A stretch of 6,743 nucleotides of DNA from Clostridia bacterium (GTDB taxonomy: Bacteria > Bacillota_E > RBS10-35 > JAJYVN01): NCBI GenBank assembly GCA_027335515.1, contig DAHWHT010000244.1:1-6743 (forward strand), read 5' to 3'. Made by a program: the position numbers and the translations under genes. Positions 1 through 6,211 of this stretch are shown here, in pieces (within the stretch, counting starts at the first letter, position 1; each line of letters starts with the position of its first letter). The notes beneath the pieces were generated by a model, which was not told where the DNA came from, did no database searches, and saw only the letters and a list, made by a program, of their open reading frames with translations.

Positions 1-93
1 CCACCGCATCCCCTCCCCGGCTCCTGCGGTTAGGCCCTCCGTTCGCTGTGTCTAATCGAACCGTATTGCAGTTAGACCGCATGGACCGCACCC

Positions 94-171
94 TCGTCGC
101 CGGAAGGCCGGCGGGTTCCGTTGGTTTGCACCGCGCGCGTACCGCCTGGAGACAACCGGCGTCGTCGCCGG
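94..171 (+). promoter_or_regulatory. Paired GC hairpins with mutually exclusive pairing (possible leader structure)
   Basis: Arm 98-103 (CGCCGG) pairs with 108-113 (CCGGCG), and arm 156-161 (CCGGCG) pairs with 166-171 (CGCCGG). Because the arms are the same two 6-mers in opposite order, 98-103 could instead pair with 156-161, and 108-113 with 166-171. That arrangement resembles an attenuator or riboswitch-type leader. In DNA this GC-rich, 6-base complementarity arises easily by chance. No U-tract follows either stem and no known riboswitch core was recognised. Confidence 0.2.
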
Positions 172-402
172 GATCCACCGACCTTGGAGTAAGCGGCGCT
201 GCGCTGGTAACACCCCCATTCCTTCGGTCATTGGATCGTCGCACCGTCGAGCCCTCCGCTTCACCTTGAGCGCCCGTTTCTGGTCCGGCGCTCCGGTCTC
301 CGCGGCCGGCGGCGGGGCGCGCGCCAAGGCGGGGCTTCCGCGTCGGTTCGGTCGGCGTGCGGCAGGGATTGGCGGCGGCTGGGTGCAAGGTGCCGACGCG
401 TC

Positions 403-411
403 GGGGGGTGG
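403..411 (+). promoter_or_regulatory. Ribosome binding site deciding the start at 416
   Basis: A G-rich run (GGGGGGTGG) ends four bases before the ATG at 416. It is the best Shine-Dalgarno-like sequence near any candidate start of this gene. The TTG at 266 has none, and the ATG at 461 is preceded by an unremarkable GC-rich sequence. Confidence 0.4.
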
Positions 412-415
412 TGGT

Positions 416-2110
416 ATGGCCGTGGCCATTCCGGGGTCGTCGTCCGTGGGCGCTCCGGCGATGCTCGCGTACGGGTCGGCCGGTCCCCACCGGTATTTCG
501 ACGAGCGGGCCGCCTCCGTGGCGCGAATGTATGACGGCATCTTCTTTCTCGCCGGCCGCTGGGATGACGGGGTCGCCACCCACCTGGGTCTGGCCGGTCC
601 ACCCGTCGCCACGCCGTGGGCGCAGGCGCTGCGTCAGAACATCGCGTCGCTGACGGCGGCAGGGGCTGGGGTGAACCTCCTGGGGGTGCTCTTTGCGCCC
701 GACGCGCCCTGGCCGTCGACGCAGACCCTGCTATCGGCGGAGTACCTCGAAAAGATGGCGCTGCACTTTCGGCGGCTGGGTGCGTGTGCGGCGGCGATGG
801 GCTTCCACGGGGTGTCCGTCGATGTCGAGTATCCGTACCCGCGCTATGCGCTGGACCACCCCTCGTACACCTACACCGACCACACCGCGTCCGACCTGCT
901 TGCGGCCGCCCAGGCGCAGGGGCGGGCGGTGACGGACGCCCTGCTGGAGTCGTTTCCCTCCGCGGCGGTGTTTGTGCTCCCGGGCTCCTTTCGGGGCCGA
1001 CCGCTGGAGCGTGCCTTCATGCGCGGCATGCTGGCGGCGATGGTCGATCGCGACGCCCCGGCCGGGATGCACCTCGGGTATGAACGCTCCTACTGCCTCC
1101 TGGACGCCGCCACCCAGGTCGCCATCCCCCGGGAGGCGGACTGCTGGGCGCAGGTGCACCTGCCGCCCCAGGCCTTGGCCTACTGGCGTCGCCGCTGCAC
1201 CGTGGCGCCGGGTGTCTGGCCGCTGCACATGGCCGAGACGGGGGCACGCAACTATCCGCTGCGGCCCTGGGCCGACGAACTGGACGAACTGGGGCGGCAG
1301 CTGGCCACCCTGGACCGCGTGGCCAAGCGCTACGTCTGGTCGTTCACCGCCCACGGTGTCTGGCACGACGCCGACCCGGAGGTGGAAACGCGCTTTTCCC
1401 TGCCGGCCGCGCCGTGGCCCCAGGGCGAGGCGGCGGTGCGCGGCTGGCAGGCGTTGCTGCGGGCCCGCCGCCTCGGTGCCGTGCCGCCGCCGGCGGAGTT
1501 GGCTCCGCTTTTGCAGGCCGTGGTGGCGTTTGACGAAGGCCGCCTCGACGGCGGTGGGCTGTGCGACCGGTTCGCCACGCCCGGCGCCTGGACGATCCTT
1601 GGTCCACAGGGCAATCCCTTTTCGGCGCCCGCGTTTGGCGTGTCGACGGACGTGCCGCAGCCCTTGCCACCCGAGGAGCCGGTTCATGGTCCCGATGGGG
1701 CGATTCGCTGGTTTCCCTACCGCAACTGGGAGCCGACCGGGCGGATGCTGCTGCGCGAGGTGTTCGATTGGCGGCGTACCGACCACGCGGCGGCGCAACT
1801 GGTGTGCGATCTGCACTGTGAAACCGGGCTGGACGGCCACCTCTGCCTGGGGTGGGACGACGGGCTCGCGGTGTGGTTGGACGGTCGGCCGGTCTTCGAC
1901 CATCGCACGGCCGCGTCCCACGGGGGGCTGCTGCACCGCGACCGTCTGCTGTTTGAGGAGCGCCTGCCCCTGAGCCTCAGTCGCGGCACGCACCGCCTGG
2001 CGGTCACCTCCCTGAACCATCAGGGGGAGTGGGGCTTCAACCTGCGCTTCACCGGTTTGGACGGCCTGCCCGTCCCGGGGTTGCGTTTCGGCCTGCCTTC
2101 CCCTGTCTGA
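416..2110 (+). CDS. Putative TIM-barrel glycoside-hydrolase-like protein with C-terminal PA14-like beta-sandwich
   Basis: I do not recognise a named family. The 564-residue product has no signal peptide or membrane segment, so it is probably cytoplasmic. Residues 15-330 read like an alpha/beta barrel. Strand-like segments include YDGIFFLAGRW, GVNLLGVLF, GFHGVSVDVEYP (129-140), AAVFVLPGS, GMHLGYERSY and YVWSFTAHGVW. The GFHGVSVDVEYP segment resembles the GH18 signature DGxDxDxE ending in EYP, but only the last acidic pair remains (D136, E138): the first two aspartates are H131 and S134. Residues 430-548 form a probable beta-sandwich with the WDDGLAVWLDG and GTHRLAVTSLN...WGFNLRF motifs seen in PA14-like and sugar-binding modules. 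It leads an operon with the DUF4838 gene 28 bases downstream. Its likely role is hydrolysis or recognition of a carbohydrate; the substrate is unknown. The start could also be the ATG at 461. Confidence 0.7.
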   Translation: MAVAIPGSSSVGAPAMLAYGSAGPHRYFDERAASVARMYDGIFFLAGRWDDGVATHLGLAGPPVATPWAQALRQNIASLTAAGAGVNLLGVLFAPDAPWPSTQTLLSAEYLEKMALHFRRLGACAAAMGFHGVSVDVEYPYPRYALDHPSYTYTDHTASDLLAAAQAQGRAVTDALLESFPSAAVFVLPGSFRGRPLERAFMRGMLAAMVDRDAPAGMHLGYERSYCLLDAATQVAIPREADCWAQVHLPPQALAYWRRRCTVAPGVWPLHMAETGARNYPLRPWADELDELGRQLATLDRVAKRYVWSFTAHGVWHDADPEVETRFSLPAAPWPQGEAAVRGWQALLRARRLGAVPPPAELAPLLQAVVAFDEGRLDGGGLCDRFATPGAWTILGPQGNPFSAPAFGVSTDVPQPLPPEEPVHGPDGAIRWFPYRNWEPTGRMLLREVFDWRRTDHAAAQLVCDLHCETGLDGHLCLGWDDGLAVWLDGRPVFDHRTAASHGGLLHRDRLLFEERLPLSLSRGTHRLAVTSLNHQGEWGFNLRFTGLDGLPVPGLRFGLPSPV

Positions 2111-2121
2111 GGTGGGCGGCC

Positions 2122-2130
2122 GGAGGGGGA
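2122..2130 (+). promoter_or_regulatory. Strong ribosome binding site deciding the start at 2139
   Basis: GGAGGGGGA lies eight bases before the ATG at 2139, an ideal Shine-Dalgarno arrangement. It argues against the in-frame GTG at 2112, which lies almost on top of the upstream stop codon and would place this site inside the coding sequence. Confidence 0.75.
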
Positions 2131-2138
2131 GTGGTTCG

Positions 2139-4544
2139 ATGCCGGAGCGGTCGGTGCGGCGGATTGTGGTTGCGCCGGGGGCGGGTCCCGCCGCCTGGAC
2201 CGCGGCGCGGGAGTTGGCCGCCGCGCTGGTGCGGGCCGGGGCGGCGGAGTTGCCGATCGGCGAGGTGGATCCCGGCTCGACGGAGCCGGCCTTCGTCGTC
2301 GGTGCGCCGCCGTCCGGCGAGGCCGAGCCGCAGGCCCTGGATGCCTGCCGGCTGGTGCGCCGCGGCGACCGGGTGTATTTGTGGGGCCAGGGACCCCGCG
2401 GCGCGCTGTATGCGGTGTATGGCTACCTGCAGGATGTCCTCGGCTTCCGCTGGCTCACGCCCACCGTGGAACGGCGGCCGCGCCTTGCCGCTGCGGTCGC
2501 GCTGCCGTCGGACCTGGACCGCCGGCAGATCCCGGCCTTCGCGGTGCGCGACGTGGGTTACCGCGAGGCAATGCAGGCGCCGTGGAGTTCCCGTCTGCGC
2601 CTGAACGGGGAGTTTTGCGCCCGGGATCGCGACCCCGCCTGGGGCGGCGGCATGCGCTACACCCACTTTGTCCACACCTTCTATGACCTGGTGCCGCCCG
2701 CCCGCCACTTCGCCGACCACCCCGAATACTTCTCCCTGGTGGACGGCCGCCGCCGCGAGGCCCTGGGGCAGTTGTGCCTCACCCACCCGGACATCGTCGA
2801 GATCGCCGCCGCGGCCGTGCGGGAGTGGTTTGATGCCGACCCCGAGGCCCGCATCGCGTCCGTATCGCAAAACGACTGGCTGGGGGCCTGCCAGTGCGAC
2901 GCCTGCCAGGCGCTCGTGGAACGCGAGGGTTCGCAGGTCGGCCCGGTGCTGCACTTTGTCAACGCCGTCGCGCGCCGCGTCGCCCGCAGCCACCCGGACC
3001 GGCTGATCGACACGCTGGCCTACTGGTATACCGAAGACCCGCCGCGCCTCCTGCGGCCCGAGCCCAACGTGGCGGTGCGGCTCTGCCACATGTCGCCCAG
3101 CTGCGAGAGCCACCCGGTGGAGGCCTGCCCGCACAACGCGCCGTTCGCCGCCCGCCTACGGGGCTGGGCGCAGATCGCCCCCCGGCTGCACATCTGGGAC
3201 TACCACACGAACTTCTCCCACTACCTGATGCCATTCCCCAACTTCCGCGCCATCGCCGCCGACCTTGCGCTGCTGCACCGCCACGGCGTGGAGAGCGTCT
3301 TCTGCCAGGGGGACCTGTCCGAGGGCGGCGGGGGGGAGTGGGCGACCCTGCGCGCCTACTACCTCGCGCGGCTCCTGTGGGACGCCGGGGCCGATCCGGA
3401 GGCCGTGGTCGACGAGTTCCTGCGCGGGGTGTTCCCCCGGGCGCACGTCCCGGTCCGCGCCTTTTTCGACCGGGTGCAGGCGACGGCGGACGATCCGGCG
3501 CGCCACCTGCGGATGTTCAGCCCGGTCCAGGCCGGCCACCTCACCTCGGAGCTGCTGGACGGCGCCGAGGCGGATCTTGCCGACGCGCGGGCCCTGGCCG
3601 CGGAGGCGGCGGAGGCGGCGGAGGTCGGTCGCCTCCGTCTGAGTGTGGACTACGCGCGCCTGGCCCTGCCGCCCACCTTCCGCGTCCAAGGGGATGCGCT
3701 CCGCCCCGCGACGCCGACCGAGGGGGGGCTGGCGGCACCGGAGCGGCCGGCGGCCCTGCGGCGGTTTCGCGCCGACCTGGAGCGCTATGGGGTGCGGCAG
3801 CTGGCCGAGGCCCAGCCGCTGGAGGACTTCGACCGTCGCGTCGGTGTGCTGTCCACGGCGCACGCGGCCCCGGTTTGGGCGGCGGGGGACTGGGTGCTGC
3901 GCGTCGTCCCCGACCTTGGGGGGAGGCTCTGGGAGGTCTCCTTCCAGGGCCGGCCCCTGCTGGCGCCCGCCGCCTGGGACGACCCCGCCTACCCCGCCTC
4001 GCGCGGCTACGAAGAGGCGTATGCCGGTGGTCTGGGGTGCACCGTGCCCCACGCCCTGGGCGGCGGCGGCGGTTCGGACCTGGTGCTGACGGCCACCGTG
4101 CGCGGCATGGCCGAGTGGCATTCGTACGCCGCGATCGAGGTGCGACGTACCATCGGGTTGGGGCCCGACGGCGGCCTGCGGCTGTGCACCACCGTGACCA
4201 ACGCCGACCGCGTGCCCCACCCGCTGGCCATCCGTCCCCGGCTCTGTCTGGCCGGTGGCCTGCGGGACCTGCACTGGTGTGGGCCCGATGGTTCCTGGCG
4301 GGCGGCGGGGGGCGATCCCCCGGGGGACCGCGCCGCCCCGGGGGATCGCGGCTGGCGCTTGGCCTGCGGGGACGTCGTGCTGGCCTGCACGTACGAGGCG
4401 ATCGGCGGCGTGCGGGTGGTCCGGTCCGGGTGGGGGTGGCGGATCGAGGCGGACGGCGGCCAGGTCGTGCTGCCCCCCCGGGGAACCGCGACGCTGGAGC
4501 AGTCCTGGCGGGCCCAGGTCGTGCCCGCCCGGGCGAGGGGCTGA
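2139..4544 (+). CDS. DUF4838 domain-containing protein, GH20-like N-terminus, mutarotase-like C-terminus
   Basis: This 801-residue protein belongs to the DUF4838 group, large proteins linked to glycoside hydrolases and found mostly in uncultured or environmental bacteria; the reaction is not established. Residues 1-125 resemble the alpha/beta domain that precedes the barrel in GH20 enzymes, with GPRGALYAVYGYLQDVLGFRWL at 85-106. Residues 130-450 carry the DUF4838 core: GMRYTHFVHTFYDLVP, HPEYFSLVDGRRR, SVSQNDW (241-247), a CxCxxC cluster (C251, C253, C256) followed by FVNAVARRV, WYTED, HIWDYHTNFSHYL and FCQGDLSEGGGGEW. An alanine/glutamate-rich helix around 474-500 is encoded partly by short GGAGGCGGC repeats near 3602-3625. 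Residues 570-795 look like an aldose-epimerase-type beta-sandwich (VVPDLGGRLWEVSFQGRPLL). No export signal is seen. Co-transcription with the upstream hydrolase-like gene suggests a shared sugar-processing task. Confidence 0.85.
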   Translation: MPERSVRRIVVAPGAGPAAWTAARELAAALVRAGAAELPIGEVDPGSTEPAFVVGAPPSGEAEPQALDACRLVRRGDRVYLWGQGPRGALYAVYGYLQDVLGFRWLTPTVERRPRLAAAVALPSDLDRRQIPAFAVRDVGYREAMQAPWSSRLRLNGEFCARDRDPAWGGGMRYTHFVHTFYDLVPPARHFADHPEYFSLVDGRRREALGQLCLTHPDIVEIAAAAVREWFDADPEARIASVSQNDWLGACQCDACQALVEREGSQVGPVLHFVNAVARRVARSHPDRLIDTLAYWYTEDPPRLLRPEPNVAVRLCHMSPSCESHPVEACPHNAPFAARLRGWAQIAPRLHIWDYHTNFSHYLMPFPNFRAIAADLALLHRHGVESVFCQGDLSEGGGGEWATLRAYYLARLLWDAGADPEAVVDEFLRGVFPRAHVPVRAFFDRVQATADDPARHLRMFSPVQAGHLTSELLDGAEADLADARALAAEAAEAAEVGRLRLSVDYARLALPPTFRVQGDALRPATPTEGGLAAPERPAALRRFRADLERYGVRQLAEAQPLEDFDRRVGVLSTAHAAPVWAAGDWVLRVVPDLGGRLWEVSFQGRPLLAPAAWDDPAYPASRGYEEAYAGGLGCTVPHALGGGGGSDLVLTATVRGMAEWHSYAAIEVRRTIGLGPDGGLRLCTTVTNADRVPHPLAIRPRLCLAGGLRDLHWCGPDGSWRAAGGDPPGDRAAPGDRGWRLACGDVVLACTYEAIGGVRVVRSGWGWRIEADGGQVVLPPRGTATLEQSWRAQVVPARARG

Positions 4545-4570
4545 CGCACCCGGCGGTGGGGCCGCGCCGG

Positions 4571-4595
4571 CGTGGACCGGCCGACGGGGTCCGCG
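4571..4595 (+). terminator. Hairpin downstream of the two-gene operon, no U-tract
   Basis: Bases 4571-4578 pair with 4588-4595 over eight positions, with one G-U, around a nine-base loop. The stem begins 26 bases after the stop of the DUF4838 gene. It sits where a terminator is expected, but no T-run follows, so it may be a stabilising 3' structure or chance in GC-rich DNA. Confidence 0.3.
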
Positions 4596-4724
4596 ATGGC
4601 TCCCACAGGCCGTCCCCATGGCAGACTGGATGCGCGCCGCGCCTGACCGCGCCAACACCGTCTGGACATCCGGGGAGGTTGAAGCAGCTGCCCTAAACTT
4701 TGCGCAAGTCGCGCCGAAGTAGGT

Positions 4725-5942
4725 ATGAGCAGGTTTGACGGATTGGCGGATGTTCTCCGGCCCAGGGAGGCTGCGCGGGTTCTGAGGGTACATGTGGGGA
4801 CGCTGCGCCGGTGGGACAGGGAAGGCAGGCTGCGTCCCCTCGGCCGGTCCGAGGGAGGGCCTCGGCGGTACGCAAGGGCGAATATCTTGGCGTTGCTGGG
4901 CGATGAGCGCGGTATGGGAGAGAAGACGGCGGCCGTCTATACTCGGGTAAGCAGAGGGAAACAGGTTGAGGCGGGTAACCTGGAGCGACAGCGCCTGCGC
5001 CGGATGGAGTACGCGGCGGTGAACGGCTACGGCATGGACCAGGGCGTGGTAGGTCTGGACCTGAACCCGCACGGGGTGGCGGTGGCCCACGTGGGGCGGG
5101 ACGGGAACCCCAAGGCTTGGCCCGAAGGTCTGGCAGAGCGGTTGCAAGGCGAGGCCGAACTGAGCCTGCACAAGTACGACGGCGAAGTGCAGGTGGGCGT
5201 GGCCCCCGGCCGGGTCTGGCTGCACGCCCCCGAGATGTGGCAGGCGGGCGCGGATCGACGGGCCTACCTGGTGGGCGTGGTCGCCAAACTGGCGGTGGGC
5301 GCGGCGCTGAAGGCGGGCAAGCCGCTGGCGCGTGAGGACTTGGATTTCGCGAAGAAGCACGACACCAATCGTGGCTTCAACCGGTACAGCAGCAACTTCC
5401 CGTACTCCGAATTGGCGGAGGCGATCGACCGGCGGGCAGGGCGGTGCGGGGTATCCGTGGTCTTGATGGACCCCGCGCACACGTCGGTGGAGGGTCGGTG
5501 GCGCTTCGCGGAAGCCCTCGGGTGGTCGGTGCACGAGGCGGCGGCGCTGTGCATCGGGCGGAAGGCGCTGGGACAGGCGCGCCGCTTCCCTCAACGGGTA
5601 CGCACCCACATCGGACAGGTGTGCCAGACGATGGGCGCCGAGGCGCAAAGGTGGAAGGTAGAGGCCAAGAGGCTGGCGGCGACGGAAAGAGGCTCTCCAG
5701 CGGAAGGACGAGCCCGGACCATGACGGCCAACTGCAAGCGGATCGGGACCATGCTGGGGTCGGAGCGGATCCTGCGCAGCAATGCCATCGGGGAGCGAGA
5801 CCTGACCGCGTTGCGCGGCCGGGCTTTTGAGCGCTGGCGGAAGCGGCGAGGGGCACGCGATGGCCCATGGTGGGCCTTGGTGATGCGGCAGCGGGTACGG
5901 TGGGGAAGGGCGCTGTTAGCGGGGTCAGCGGAAAACCCGTAG
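4725..5942 (+). CDS. In-frame fusion of truncated IS607 TnpA serine recombinase to TnpB-related RuvC domain
   Basis: The 405-residue product has two unrelated halves. Residues 12-60 are a MerR-like helix-turn-helix (REAARVL, GTLRRWDREGRLRP, GGPRRYARANILALLG). Residues 69-103 begin a serine recombinase catalytic domain (AAVYTRVSRGKQ, with R74 and the presumed nucleophile S76, then LERQRLRRMEYAAVNGYG). It stops there, so the later catalytic arginines and helix E are missing. From about residue 107 the sequence is TnpB-like: RuvC-I GVVGLDLNPHGVAVA (D112), RuvC-II LAREDLDFAKK (E204), then NFPYSEL, DPAHTS (249-254) and SVHEAAALCIGRKALG (268-283). The wedge and recognition parts of TnpB and its zinc finger are absent. 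The basic C-terminus overlaps the expected start of the omega RNA. Start: ATG 4725, close behind AAGTAGGT. It is probably unable to recombine. It may be a deletion relic, a co-opted fusion or an assembly join. Confidence 0.8.
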   Translation: MSRFDGLADVLRPREAARVLRVHVGTLRRWDREGRLRPLGRSEGGPRRYARANILALLGDERGMGEKTAAVYTRVSRGKQVEAGNLERQRLRRMEYAAVNGYGMDQGVVGLDLNPHGVAVAHVGRDGNPKAWPEGLAERLQGEAELSLHKYDGEVQVGVAPGRVWLHAPEMWQAGADRRAYLVGVVAKLAVGAALKAGKPLAREDLDFAKKHDTNRGFNRYSSNFPYSELAEAIDRRAGRCGVSVVLMDPAHTSVEGRWRFAEALGWSVHEAAALCIGRKALGQARRFPQRVRTHIGQVCQTMGAEAQRWKVEAKRLAATERGSPAEGRARTMTANCKRIGTMLGSERILRSNAIGERDLTALRGRAFERWRKRRGARDGPWWALVMRQRVRWGRALLAGSAENP

Positions 5943-6190
5943 GGGGGCCTAACAGGCCGCCGGGGACCCGCAAGGGGCAGCTCACGCGGAACCGGGCCGA
6001 CCTGGCAACGGACGCGAGCCGTGCGAACGCTCTCCGGTCCGGGTGGAAAGCCCGGCGTGCGCGGCAGTTGCCGCGTAGCCCGAGTCCGCCTGTTGCCTAC
6101 GCCCCGCAAGGGGTAAATACAAGGCCGAAAGGGGCGAAACCCTGGTCGGGCGGACGGTGTGGAAGACCGAGAAAATCGGTTTGTACACAT
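5943..6190 (+). ncRNA. Putative omega RNA (TnpB guide RNA scaffold) at the element right end
   Basis: The 248 bases after the fusion stop codon hold a series of stems. These are 5946-5950/5954-5958 (loop AAC); 5967-5969/5974-5976 with a GCAA tetraloop; 6039-6043/6051-6055; 6058-6065/6070-6077 (loop AGTT, one G-U); 6102-6105/6110-6113 with a GCAA tetraloop; 6130-6133/6140-6143; and 6164-6170/6176-6182 (loop GAAAA, one G-U), closed by GTGT 6157-6160 with ACAC 6185-6188. A longer helix, 6084-6090 with 6149-6155 (seven perfect pairs), encloses two of them. TnpB omega RNAs lie exactly here, overlapping the 3' end of tnpB and running past the element end, where flanking DNA becomes the guide. I know no covariance match; the call rests on position and folding. 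Confidence 0.6.
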
Positions 6191-6201
6191 TCTTCTAACC
6201 A

Positions 6202-6205
6202 GGGA
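6202..6205 (+). promoter_or_regulatory. Weak ribosome binding site for the dioxygenase start at 6212
   Basis: GGGA sits six bases before a GTG at 6212 and supports that codon as the start. It lies only about a dozen bases past the last stem of the putative omega RNA, so the element ends directly in front of this gene's translation start. Confidence 0.4.
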
Positions 6206-6211
6206 TACCCT

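Larger units (their letters stand above)
1..415 (+). other. Non-coding leader upstream of the hydrolase-like gene
   Basis: I see no convincing protein-coding gene here. The short open frames on both strands have arginine/proline-rich compositions typical of GC-rich shadows. There are two perfect 6-bp hairpins: 98-103 with 108-113 (loop AAGG) and 156-161 with 166-171 (loop TCGT). A 10-base direct repeat, TCGTCGCCGG, occurs at 94-103 and 162-171. No confident -35/-10 pair was found. The stretch 266-415 stays open in the frame of the following gene and could extend it from a TTG at 266, but its glycine/arginine-rich translation does not look like protein and the better ribosome binding site is at 403-411. 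Confidence 0.5.
4690..6190 (+). mobile_element. Rearranged IS607-like / TnpB element (boundaries approximate)
   Basis: The segment holds a TnpA-TnpB fused reading frame followed by a highly structured non-coding region, the usual order in IS607-type elements (tnpA, tnpB, omega RNA, right end). IS607 elements have no obvious terminal inverted repeats and make no long target duplications, so the ends cannot be read directly. The left end is placed in the AT-richer stretch just before the ORF, which contains the palindrome TTGCGCAA at 4700-4707. The right end is placed after the last hairpin, near 6188-6190. The element separates a sugar-processing operon from a dioxygenase gene on the same strand, so it probably landed within or beside a transcription unit. 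At roughly 1.5 kb it is shorter than an intact tnpA plus tnpB element, consistent with an internal deletion. Confidence 0.6.

Noticed and set aside
18..45. Minus-strand GGGCCTAAC followed by GCCGGGGA, resembling the start of the putative omega RNA at 5945-5966 (GGGCCTAAC, then GCCGGGGA); could be a second element end at the window edge
   Set aside because: Only two short blocks match, the hairpin partner AGGCC is absent, and no TnpB remnant lies on the correct side on that strand. Worth a quick alignment if the flank becomes available, but chance is likely.
731..2020. Minus-strand frame of about 430 codons opposite the first gene
   Set aside because: Histidine/arginine/glutamine-rich shadow composition and no family features.
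3600..3626. Short GGAGGCGGC tandem repeat inside the DUF4838 gene
   Set aside because: It encodes an alanine/glutamate helix in frame and has fewer than three units; a minor low-complexity patch, not a functional repeat array.
2894..4696. 600-codon plus-strand frame overlapping the DUF4838 gene
   Set aside because: Arginine/glycine/alanine-rich frame-shifted shadow with no motifs; the DUF4838 frame is clearly the coding one.
3156..5648. Very long minus-strand open frame (about 830 codons) spanning the DUF4838 and fusion genes
   Set aside because: It is antisense to two well-supported genes, its translation is rich in R, P, H, G and Q with no recognisable motifs, and it crosses unrelated loci. 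Long shadows are expected in very GC-rich DNA.
5867..6211. N-terminal extension of the dioxygenase frame back to 5867
   Set aside because: It translates the end of the transposon ORF in another frame and the structured RNA; PhyH family similarity begins only after 6212.
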